DNA of 7,810 bases from an uncultured Oscillospiraceae bacterium (GTDB lineage Bacteria > Bacillota > Clostridia > Oscillospirales > Oscillospiraceae), in contig CAKTUT010000079.1 in the NCBI GenBank assembly GCA_934621665.1, positions 1 through 7,810 on the forward strand, in the 5' to 3' direction. The position numbers and the translations under genes were made by a program. This document shows, one piece after another, positions 1 to 6,119 of this stretch. Position 1 is the first letter of the stretch. The number at the start of each line of letters is the position of its first letter. The notes beneath the pieces were generated by a model. It ran no database searches. It was not told the origin of the DNA and saw only the letters and a list, made by a program, of their open reading frames with translations.

Positions 1-29
1 GCCTCACACCAAGAATAGCACATTTGAAT

Positions 30-60
30 GCAGACGGCAAGCACAATGCCCGCCGTCTGC
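30..60. terminator. Inverted repeat, possible terminator
   Basis: A perfect 9-bp inverted repeat (GCAGACGGC at 30-38, GCCGTCTGC at 52-60) encloses a 13-nt loop. Read on the plus strand it is followed by a T-rich stretch (61-75), so it could end a gene entering from the left of the window. Read on the minus strand it lies 9 nt past the stop of the small lipoprotein gene, but the bases after the stem are not a proper T tract. A terminator role is therefore plausible in either direction, and better supported for plus-strand transcription. Confidence 0.5.
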
Positions 61-69
61 GTTTATTCC

Positions 70-257
70 TTATTTCAGCACCGTGCCGTCAGCCAGTGTG
101 ATGGTGTAAGCGTTAAAGTTGATTTTGCCATTGTTCGTCAAGCTCGTAATCGTGCAGTTGCCGGTCAGCGTGCCGCCGATGCCGTGGCCGTGCTGCCGCA
201 GGCTGCGAGTGAAAGCAGCATTGCTGCCGCAGCCAAAATGGAAATGATCTTTTTCAT
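70..257 (-). pseudogene. Very small lipoprotein, frame-split
   Basis: An AAGGAG Shine-Dalgarno site stands about 11 nt before an ATG at 257-255. The first frame encodes a textbook lipoprotein signal peptide: a Met-Lys-Lys start, a hydrophobic stretch rich in Ala, Leu and Ile, and the lipobox LSLAAC followed by Gly-Ser. This frame reaches TGA at 167-165 after only 30 residues. The next frame carries straight on with a protein-like tail (GTLTGNCTITSLTNNGKI, ending DGTVLK) to TAA at 72-70. Restoring one base near the GC-rich stretch around 170-190 would join them into a secreted lipoprotein of about 62 residues. A one-base deletion or a sequencing error is the simplest reading; I see no slippery heptamer that would suggest programmed frameshifting. 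The function is unknown, and I recognise no family in the tail. No convincing promoter was found upstream on this strand. Confidence 0.5.
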
Positions 258-389
258 GGTTCAAAGTCTCCTTATTTTCTTGCGGTGACTGCATCTTACA
301 GTTCCAACCTGAAATCAACTTAAAATCAAAAACTTTTTCACTACATTTCTTTTTGTGCCGCACGTCTGGAAGCATTTTCTTTTTCATCC

Positions 390-418
390 TTGAAAAATGC
401 ATTTTTATTCGTTACAAT
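390..418 (+). promoter_or_regulatory. Sigma-A-type promoter of the NSS transporter gene
   Basis: The -35 box TTGAAA (390-395) and -10 box TACAAT (413-418) are separated by exactly 17 bp, each one or two bases from consensus. Transcription would start near 425, giving a leader of about 45 nt before the ATG at 471. The region is AT-rich against a GC-rich background. No operator palindrome stands out next to it. Confidence 0.75.
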
Positions 419-470
419 AGGGTTCAATCGCGCCACCCGCGCAGGAAAATAAAAGGGAAGGTATCTTGTT

Positions 471-1826
471 ATGCAACGTGAATCATTCCGCTCCCGTCTG
501 GGCTTTCTGCTGGTCAGCGCAGGCTGCGCCATCGGCATCGGCAACGTCTGGCGCTTTCCGTATGTCACCGGTCAATATGGCGGCGGCCTGTTTGTGCTGA
601 TTTATCTGATCTGCCTGCTGGTCATGGGCGTGCCTGTCATGACGATGGAGCTGGCCGTTGGCCGCGCCAGCCGCAAAAGCGCCGTACTTTCGTATAAAGC
701 ACTGGAAAAGCCCGGCCAGAAGTGGCACATCCACGGCTGGTTCTGTCTGCTTGGCTGCTATCTTTTAATGATGTACTATACCACCGTCACCGGCTGGATG
801 GTCAACTATTTCGGCAAATTCCTCACAGGATCTTTCCATAGCGGCATGGACACGGAAAGCGTCAGCGGCGTATTCGGCCAGATGCTCTCCGACCCCGGCC
901 AGATGGCACTCTGGACAGAGGTTGTGGTGCTGGCAGGCTTCCTTGTGTGCAGCTTTGGCCTGCAAAACGGTCTTGAGCGCGTGACAAAGGTTATGATGCT
1001 GGCGCTGCTGGTACTGATTGTGGTGCTGGCCGGTCATTCGCTTACACTCTCCGGCGCGGCTGAGGGTATGAAATTCTATCTTGTCCCATCAATGGAGAGC
1101 ATCCGGAAAAACGGTCTTGGCCGGATTATCACCGGCGCAATGAATCAGGCGTTCTTCACGCTGAGTCTTGGCATTGCCGCCATGGAAATTTTCGGCAGCT
1201 ATATGTCGGATGAGCATACGCTCCCCGGTGAGGCTGTGCACATCTGCGCGCTGGATACGTTCGTTGCGCTGATGGCCGGTACAATCATCTTCCCTGCCTG
1301 CTTCTCGTTCGGCATCGAAACCGGTAAAGGGCCGTCGCTCATCTTCCAGACGCTTCCCAATGTGTTTGTCAACATGGCGGGCGGCCGCCTGTGGGGCACG
1401 CTTTTCTTCCTGTTCATGATCTTCGCCAGCTTCTCTACGGTGCTTGCCGTATTTGAGAACATTCTCGCCATTTGCATGGACACGTTCGGCTGGAGTCGAA
1501 AAAAGGCTTCTGTCATCAACGGCGTAATCCTGCTGATTGCAAGTCTGCCGTGCGTCTTTGGCTATAACATCTGGTCGAATGTCCATCTGATCGGCGGACG
1601 CGACGTACTTGACAGCGAAGACTTCCTTGTCAGCAATCTCCTGCTGCCCATCGGCTCGCTTGTGTATCTGCTGTTCTGCGTGAGTAAATGGGGTTGGGGC
1701 TTTGACCGGTATCTGGATGAGGCCAACAAGGGCGAGGGCCTGAAACTCTCCCCTAAGCTCAAGCCGTATTTTCAGTGGGTTCTGCCGGTTCTGATTCTGA
1801 TTATTCTGATTCAGGGACTGCTTTAA
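471..1826 (+). CDS. Sodium-coupled NSS (SLC6/SNF) family transporter
   Basis: This is an inner-membrane symporter of the neurotransmitter:sodium symporter family, whose bacterial members (LeuT, MhsT, Tyt1) bring in amino acids or related small molecules with Na+. The 451-residue length is typical for bacterial members. The family signature is clear at the N terminus: the unwound first helix GCAIGIGNVWRFPY (18-31), then QYGGGLF (35-41) and PVMTMELAVGR (55-65). A Gly-Leu-Glu-Arg-Val-Thr-Lys-Val-Met-Met segment (167-176) matches the conserved loop before helix 5. NQAFFTLSLG (225-234) followed by EIFGSY (239-244) is helix 6, where substrate binds. Hydrophobic segments continue to the last residue, consistent with 11 or 12 helices. 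The ATG is preceded by AGGGAAGG with good spacing. It is a single-gene unit with its own promoter and terminator. Family assignment is firm; the substrate cannot be read from the sequence, and nothing links it to the lar genes beyond adjacency. Confidence 0.95.
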   Translation: MQRESFRSRLGFLLVSAGCAIGIGNVWRFPYVTGQYGGGLFVLIYLICLLVMGVPVMTMELAVGRASRKSAVLSYKALEKPGQKWHIHGWFCLLGCYLLMMYYTTVTGWMVNYFGKFLTGSFHSGMDTESVSGVFGQMLSDPGQMALWTEVVVLAGFLVCSFGLQNGLERVTKVMMLALLVLIVVLAGHSLTLSGAAEGMKFYLVPSMESIRKNGLGRIITGAMNQAFFTLSLGIAAMEIFGSYMSDEHTLPGEAVHICALDTFVALMAGTIIFPACFSFGIETGKGPSLIFQTLPNVFVNMAGGRLWGTLFFLFMIFASFSTVLAVFENILAICMDTFGWSRKKASVINGVILLIASLPCVFGYNIWSNVHLIGGRDVLDSEDFLVSNLLLPIGSLVYLLFCVSKWGWGFDRYLDEANKGEGLKLSPKLKPYFQWVLPVLILIILIQGLL

Positions 1827-1832
1827 GATCAT

Positions 1833-1869
1833 GCGTGCCGCTGCGTTGCAGCGGCACGCTTTTACTTTT
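1833..1869 (+). terminator. Intrinsic terminator after the NSS gene
   Basis: A perfect 12-bp stem (GCGTGCCGCTGC at 1833-1844 with GCAGCGGCACGC at 1848-1859) has a GTT loop and is followed by TTTTACTTTT. It begins 6 nt after the transporter stop codon and separates that unit from the lar operon. Confidence 0.92.
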
Positions 1870-1878
1870 CCGAGCAAA

Positions 1879-1907
1879 TTGCGTTTTCCACGTGTTTGTG
1901 CTATCAT
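1879..1907 (+). promoter_or_regulatory. Sigma-A-type promoter of the lar operon
   Basis: A TTGCGT -35 box (1879-1884) and a TATCAT -10 box (1902-1907) are 17 bp apart. They lie just past the terminator of the preceding gene, in the only AT-rich stretch before larE. The predicted start near 1914 gives a leader of about 86 nt. The -35 is imperfect, so basal activity may be moderate. Confidence 0.65.
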
Positions 1908-1917
1908 ATAAATAAAC

Positions 1918-1987
1918 ATTGTGCGGCGGTAGGTTATTCCCCGCGCGTCCATTCCCGGTGCTGCGCTCTGCGCAGCCTGCCCGCAAT
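1918..1987 (+). promoter_or_regulatory. Foldable 5' leader of larE, possible cis-regulatory RNA
   Basis: Folded by hand, ATTG and CGG (1918-1921 and 1924-1926, with a two-base bulge) pair with CCGCAAT (1981-1987). GTAGG (1929-1933) pairs with CCTGC (1976-1980), and a 7-bp hairpin GCTGCGC-TCT-GCGCAGC occupies 1960-1976, competing for one base. The outer helix ends 2 nt before the GGAGGT ribosome site at 1990. This could be a regulatory leader controlling translation initiation. I cannot match it to a known riboswitch, and GC-rich DNA often folds by chance. Confidence 0.35.
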
Positions 1988-1999
1988 TCGGAGGTAACC

Positions 2000-2746
2000 A
2001 TGACACTTTCTGCGTTTTTCACGCAGCATCCAAAGGCTGCACTCGGCTTTTCCGGCGGTGTGGACTCGTCGTATCTGCTCTATGCAGCCAGGCAGTGCGG
2101 CGCGGATGTGCATCCATATTTTATTAAAACCGCGTTTCAGCCGCAGTTTGAGTTGGATGACGCCAGACGTCTGTGCGCGCAGGTTGGCAGCGAACTGACC
2201 ATTCTGGAGTTGGACGCGCTGGCCGATCCGGCTGTGGCCGCCAACCCAGCTGACCGCTGCTATCACTGCAAGCACCGCCTGTTCGGCACGCTGGCAAAGC
2301 GTGCCCTGGCTGACGGCTATACACTGCTGCTCGACGGCACAAACGCATCCGACGACGCGGGCGACCGCCCCGGTATGCGCGCGCTGCGTGAGCTTTCGGT
2401 GCGCTCGCCGCTGCGCGAGTGCGGTCTGACAAAAGACGAGATTCGCCGCCTCAGCCGCGAGGCGGGGCTTTTTACATGGGATAAGCCCGCCTACGCCTGC
2501 CTTGCTACCCGCATTCCCACCGGCGAGACGATCACGCCGGAGGCGCTTGCTACGACGGAGACGGCGGAAAGGTATCTGTTCTCGCTTGGTCTGACAAATT
2601 TTCGCATTCGGATGTATCGCGGCGCAGCGCGTATTCAGGTGCCGCAAGCGCAGCTGCCGCTGCTGCTTTCCCACCGCGAGGACATTCTGGCACACCTGAA
2701 GCCGCTCTACAAAGCGGTGCTACTGGATCTGGAGGTACGGTCATGA
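2000..2746 (+). CDS. larE: LarE, ATP-dependent sulfur transferase for NPN cofactor
   Basis: LarE is a cytoplasmic PP-loop enzyme. It adenylates the carboxylates of the pyridinium biscarboxylate made by LarB and replaces them with thiocarboxylates, the second stage of nickel-pincer cofactor synthesis. The ATP-binding PP-loop SGGVDS is at residues 18-23, LLLDGTN at 109-115 and DRPGMRAL at 122-129. Three cysteines stand at conserved places: C87 and C90 in RCYHCK, and C167 in AYACLATRIP. As I recall it, L. plantarum LarE keeps only the equivalent of C167, which it sacrifices as its sulfur donor. The three-cysteine form was described for Thermotoga maritima LarE, which carries a [4Fe-4S] cluster and can act repeatedly. 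The start at 2000 is chosen for GGAGGT just upstream; a longer frame reaching back to a TTG at 1919 has no ribosome site and runs through the leader. The product is 248 residues and its stop overlaps the larB start (ATGA). Confidence 0.94.
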   Translation: MTLSAFFTQHPKAALGFSGGVDSSYLLYAARQCGADVHPYFIKTAFQPQFELDDARRLCAQVGSELTILELDALADPAVAANPADRCYHCKHRLFGTLAKRALADGYTLLLDGTNASDDAGDRPGMRALRELSVRSPLRECGLTKDEIRRLSREAGLFTWDKPAYACLATRIPTGETITPEALATTETAERYLFSLGLTNFRIRMYRGAARIQVPQAQLPLLLSHREDILAHLKPLYKAVLLDLEVRS

Positions 2747-3498
2747 GCGAAAATCTGCACGAGCTGCTGACAAACGTCAAAAACGGCACAATTTCCATCG
2801 AGCAGGCAGAGCTTGCTCTGAAAAAAGCGCCGTTTGAAGATCTCGGATACGCCAAAATCGACCTGCACCGCGCCGCGCGACAGGGCGCGGCAGAGGTGAT
2901 CTACGGCGGCGGAAAAACGCCGGAACAGATTACCGGCATTGCCGGCACAATGTACGCGCGCGGCGTCAGCCCGATTCTGATTACCCGGATGTCGCAGGAA
3001 GCGGCGGCGCTTGTCGAAAAAACGCTTCCACTTGACTATCGCGCCGATGCGCGCCTTGGCATTATCGGCGCGCTTCCGCAGCCAAGCGGCGACGGCTTCG
3101 TCGTTGTGGCTGCCGCAGGCACGTCAGACTATGCCGTTGCCGAAGAAGCCGCCGTCACCGCCGAGGTGCACAGCAGCCGCGTGGTGCGGCTGTATGACGT
3201 TGGCGTGGCGGGGCTGCACCGGCTGCTTGCCCACCTGGATGAGCTGATGTCGGCGCGCGTCGTCATCGCTGTTGCGGGCATGGAGGGCGCACTTGCAAGC
3301 GTCATCGGCGGTCTGGTGTCCTGCCCCGTGATTGCCGTGCCGACCAGCGTCGGCTATGGCGCAAGCTTTGGCGGCGTGGCGGCGCTGCTTGCCATGCTCA
3401 ACTCGTGCGCAAGCGGCGTAAGCGTTGTGAACATCGACAACGGCTTTGGCGCGGGCTTCCTTGCCAGCCGCATCAATCACATGGGAGGTCAGGCATGA
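2743..3498 (+). CDS. larB: LarB, nicotinic acid adenine dinucleotide carboxylase/hydrolase
   Basis: LarB begins NPN synthesis: it carboxylates the pyridinium C5 of nicotinic acid adenine dinucleotide and cleaves the phosphoanhydride, releasing AMP. The protein is 251 residues, as usual. The N-terminal part (1-100) carries the LarB-specific helices with EVIYGGGKTPEQ (51-62). The C-terminal half is a PurE-like carboxylase fold with AAAGTSDYAVAEEA (123-136), VAGMEGALASVIGGL (177-191) and PVIAVPTSVGYGASFGG (195-211). C222 in LNSCASG aligns with the cysteine that attaches to the nicotinamide ring of an NAD analogue in the L. plantarum structure (C221 there). The ATG overlaps the larE stop by 4 nt and has GGAGGT upstream within larE, so the genes are very probably translationally coupled. 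All expected motifs are intact. Confidence 0.96.
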   Translation: MSENLHELLTNVKNGTISIEQAELALKKAPFEDLGYAKIDLHRAARQGAAEVIYGGGKTPEQITGIAGTMYARGVSPILITRMSQEAAALVEKTLPLDYRADARLGIIGALPQPSGDGFVVVAAAGTSDYAVAEEAAVTAEVHSSRVVRLYDVGVAGLHRLLAHLDELMSARVVIAVAGMEGALASVIGGLVSCPVIAVPTSVGYGASFGGVAALLAMLNSCASGVSVVNIDNGFGAGFLASRINHMGGQA

Positions 3499-4670
3499 GA
3501 ACGATCTATCTGGACTGCGCCATGGGCGCGGCAGGCGATATGCTCATGGCGGCGCTCTATGAGCTGCTGGACGACAAGACCGCCTTTCTTGAGAAAATGA
3601 ACGCGCTCGGCCTGCCAGACATCCAAATTGTCGCCGAGCCCGCCGTCAAATGCGGCATTATCGGCACGCATATGCGTGTGCTTGCTTGCGGCGAGGAGGC
3701 GCACGAAGCGCACGGCCACACACACGAGCACACACATCACCACACCAACCTGCATGAAATTGAGCACCTGATTTCCCATCTGGACGTGCCGGAATCGGTG
3801 CGCACCGACGCACTGGCTGTCTATCGCTCGATTGCCGGCGCGGAAAGCCGCGTCCATGGCGTGCCGGTTGACCAGATTCACTTTCATGAGGTCGGCACGC
3901 TGGACGCGCTGGCAGATGTAGTGGGCGTGTGCCTGCTGTTTTCCATGCTTGCGCCCGAGCAGGTGCTCTGCTCCCCTGTCCACGTTGGCAGCGGTCAGGT
4001 GCATTGCGCACACGGCATTCTGCCCGTTCCCGCTCCGGCCACGGCGCTTTTGCTCACGGACATTCCCATCTACGGCGGCAGCATCCGCAGTGAGCTGTGC
4101 ACACCGACCGGCGCGGCACTTTTGCGCCGCTTTGTGACGAAATTCGGTTTGCTTCCTCCCATGCGCGTAGCAAAAACCGGCTATGGTATGGGTACAAAGG
4201 ACTTTGACGCCGCCAACTGCGTCCGCGCCATGCTGGGCGAAGCTGAGACGCAGAGCGAGGAAATTTGGGAGCTTTCGTGCAACCTTGACGACATGACACC
4301 CGAGGCAATTGGCTTTGCCATGGAGCGGTTGTTTGACGCTGGTGCGCTCGATGTGTTCACTGCGCCCATCGGCATGAAGAAAAATCGCCCTGCGGTGCTT
4401 TTGACGTGCATCTGTCGCGAAAGCACACGCGAAGCGATTCTTCATCAGCTGTTCCTGCACACCACCACGCTTGGCGTGCGCGCCAAGCGCTGCGAGCGCT
4501 ATACGCTCTCACGCAGCGTGCATGAGGTACAAACGCAATACGGCACGATACGCGTAAAAGAAGCCTGTGGCTTTGGCGTGACGCGGGAAAAGGCAGAATA
4601 CGACGATCTTGCACGCATTGCACGTGAGCAGACACTCTCGCTTGCACAGGCAGCAGAACTGATTAAATAA
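3495..4670 (+). CDS. larC: LarC, CTP-dependent nickel insertase (cyclometallase)
   Basis: LarC inserts Ni(II) into the dithiolated pyridinium nucleotide, forming the nickel-carbon bond of NPN in a CTP-dependent reaction. The 391-residue protein holds both LarC parts in one continuous frame. The N-terminal part has YLDCAMGAAGDM (5-16), a histidine-rich loop with ten His between 70 and 91, HFHEVGTLDALAD (129-141) and ELCTPTGAALL. The LarC2-type C-terminal part starts near residue 257 with LSCNLDDMTPEAIGFAMERL and contains GALDVF and MKKNRPAVLL. In L. plantarum these parts are joined by a programmed frameshift; none is needed here. The His-rich loop is a likely nickel store or delivery site (inference). 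The ATG at 3495 overlaps the larB stop (ATGA) and has GGGAGGTC upstream; the frame is open further back to 3405, but only inside larB. This is the last gene before the operon terminator. Confidence 0.96.
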   Translation: MRTIYLDCAMGAAGDMLMAALYELLDDKTAFLEKMNALGLPDIQIVAEPAVKCGIIGTHMRVLACGEEAHEAHGHTHEHTHHHTNLHEIEHLISHLDVPESVRTDALAVYRSIAGAESRVHGVPVDQIHFHEVGTLDALADVVGVCLLFSMLAPEQVLCSPVHVGSGQVHCAHGILPVPAPATALLLTDIPIYGGSIRSELCTPTGAALLRRFVTKFGLLPPMRVAKTGYGMGTKDFDAANCVRAMLGEAETQSEEIWELSCNLDDMTPEAIGFAMERLFDAGALDVFTAPIGMKKNRPAVLLTCICRESTREAILHQLFLHTTTLGVRAKRCERYTLSRSVHEVQTQYGTIRVKEACGFGVTREKAEYDDLARIAREQTLSLAQAAELIK

Positions 4671-4675
4671 AAAGT

Positions 4676-4715
4676 ATCCACCGGTCAACAGAAATGTGAC
4701 CGGTGGATCTTTTTT
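4676..4715. terminator. Bidirectional terminator shared by larC and MATE gene
   Basis: A perfect 12-bp stem (ATCCACCGGTCA at 4676-4687 with TGACCGGTGGAT at 4697-4708) encloses a 9-nt loop. Plus-strand transcripts meet C then six Ts at 4710-4715. Minus-strand transcripts leave the stem into ACTTTTTATTT. It therefore ends both the lar operon and the convergent MATE gene, whose stop codon (4714-4716) overlaps the T tract. Confidence 0.93.
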
Positions 4716-6051
4716 AAAGATGTTCTGGAAGAAGCGCCCGTTTTCTCAAAAAATAGTAACCATAGCCCGTCAGATCGGCCAGCGCCCAGCCGATGGGAAT
4801 TGCAATCCAGATGCCAAGCTCACCCATACTTCCCGCCAGCGCATAGGCAAGCGCCACGCGCGTACCAAGGGAAATTACCGTCAGCACAACCGACATACCC
4901 GGCCGCTTGACCGCGCGGTAGAAGCCGTAGAGCAAAAACAGGCATCCAATGCCAACATAGCACGCGCCCTCCACGCGCAGATAGCGCACGCCGGCCGCCA
5001 GAACTGCCGTTTCGCCCGCCTGCACAAAAATCCGCATCAGCGGATACGCAAACACGCAGACCAGAACAGAAATCGCAGCCGAAAATCCCGCGCTCAGGAG
5101 CGTAGCCTGACGGAAGCCGCGGCGCAGCCGCTCACGCTGTCCCGCGCCAAAGTTCTGCGCCACAAACGTGGAAAACGCGTTGCCAAAATCCTGCACAGGA
5201 AGATATGCAAACGTGTCAATCTTCACCGCTGCGGCAAATGCTGCCATAGTGACCGCGCCGAAGCTGTCAACCAGCCGCTGGATCAGCAGAATGCCAAAAT
5301 TCATTGCCGACTGCTGCGCACACGTGAGAAGCGACAGATCCAGAATCTCGCGCAGAATCCGGCGGTCAAACGTCCGCTCTGCGTGCCGCGGCAAAAGCTC
5401 ACCGCACCGCACCAGCGTATAGGCCGTCAGACCAAGACCGGAAACACACTGTGCCAGCACCGTGGCCGCCGCTGCGCCCGCAATCCCCCACCGGAACACC
5501 AGCACAAGCAGCAGATCAAGCCCCACGTTTAAAACCGCCGCCGTCCCAAGAAACCAAAGCGGCGCAACAGAATTGCCCGCCGCGCGCAAAAGGCACGCGA
5601 AGAAATTATAGAGAAACGTCGCAAGCAGTCCCGCAAAAATAATCATCAGATATTCGCGCATCGGCGCGTAAAGCTCGTCTGGTATCTGCAAAAAACGCAG
5701 GATCGGGTCGATGCAGGCATATACCGCCGCGTTCAGCACCAGCGTCACCGCCAGAATCAGCACAAACGCGTGCCATATGGCACGCCGCAGCGCATCGCGG
5801 TCATTTTTTCCAAGATAGATGGAAAACAGCGCGCCTGCGCCCATCGAAAGTCCCAGAAAAACGGACGTCAAAAACGTCATCAGCGTATACGCCGAGCCCA
5901 CAGCGGCCAACGCGTTTTTTCCAAGCGCCTGACCGACAATCAGCGTGTCCGCAATATTATACAGCTGCTGGAGCAGATTGCCTGCAATCATTGGCAGCGC
6001 AAACAGCAAAAGTCCCTTTGTAATGCTTCCCTTGGTCAAATCCCGGTACAT
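4714..6051 (-). CDS. MATE-family multidrug/toxin efflux transporter
   Basis: This is a membrane antiporter of the MATE family, which exports cationic drugs, metabolites or other small molecules using a Na+ or H+ gradient. It is 445 residues with about 12 hydrophobic segments in two homologous halves. The N-terminal hallmark ALPMIAGNLLQQLYNIADT (18-36) and GSITKGLLLFALP before it are typical of the large Firmicutes group related to B. subtilis YoeA. LRAAGNSVAP (155-164), LNVGLDLLLVLVFRWGIAG (174-192) and QDFGNAFSTFVAQNFGAGQ (287-305) are further family landmarks. The ATG at 6051 has GAGAGGAAAG upstream, and a consensus-like promoter lies in the 68-bp gap before it. It follows a second MATE gene on the same strand but is clearly different in sequence, sharing mainly family motifs such as VFRWG. 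Family is certain; substrate and coupling ion are not readable. Confidence 0.94.
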   Translation of the reverse strand: MYRDLTKGSITKGLLLFALPMIAGNLLQQLYNIADTLIVGQALGKNALAAVGSAYTLMTFLTSVFLGLSMGAGALFSIYLGKNDRDALRRAIWHAFVLILAVTLVLNAAVYACIDPILRFLQIPDELYAPMREYLMIIFAGLLATFLYNFFACLLRAAGNSVAPLWFLGTAAVLNVGLDLLLVLVFRWGIAGAAAATVLAQCVSGLGLTAYTLVRCGELLPRHAERTFDRRILREILDLSLLTCAQQSAMNFGILLIQRLVDSFGAVTMAAFAAAVKIDTFAYLPVQDFGNAFSTFVAQNFGAGQRERLRRGFRQATLLSAGFSAAISVLVCVFAYPLMRIFVQAGETAVLAAGVRYLRVEGACYVGIGCLFLLYGFYRAVKRPGMSVVLTVISLGTRVALAYALAGSMGELGIWIAIPIGWALADLTGYGYYFLRKRALLPEHL

Positions 6052-6083
6052 GACTTTCCTCTCGTCATCGTTGTTTTTTCGCC

Positions 6084-6112
6084 ATTATACCGCCCGCCAA
6101 CAGGAAACGCAA
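6084..6112 (-). promoter_or_regulatory. Sigma-A-type promoter of the 4714-6051 MATE gene
   Basis: On the minus strand, TTGCGT (6112-6107) and a perfect TATAAT (6089-6084) are separated by 17 bp. Transcription should start near 6077, about 26 nt before the ATG at 6051. The promoter sits in the short gap downstream of the other MATE gene, so this gene can be expressed independently of read-through. Confidence 0.87.
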
Positions 6113-6119
6113 CCGTGGC

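Noticed and set aside
1919..1999. Longer LarE beginning at a TTG at 1919
   Set aside because: It would start within a few bases of the predicted transcription start and lacks a ribosome site, while 2000 has GGAGGT at good spacing and gives the normal PP-loop position.
1089..2006. Long open minus-strand frame (305 codons) opposite the NSS gene and lar leader
   Set aside because: It is a shadow of the transporter coding strand, spans a strong terminator, and has low-complexity composition without recognisable domains.
3715..3743. CA-rich repeat-like tract in larC
   Set aside because: It is simply the coding sequence of the histidine-rich loop of LarC, in frame, and not a separate repeat element.
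471..4670. NSS transporter as part of a lar-linked substrate uptake system
   Set aside because: A strong terminator and a new promoter separate the two, and NSS proteins usually carry amino acids rather than lactate or nickel, so the adjacency alone does not support a shared role.
4696..5532. Long open plus-strand frame (278 codons) opposite the MATE gene
   Set aside because: It is antisense to a certain MATE gene, very basic and Gln/Arg/His-rich as expected for an antiparallel shadow, and starts inside the lar terminator.
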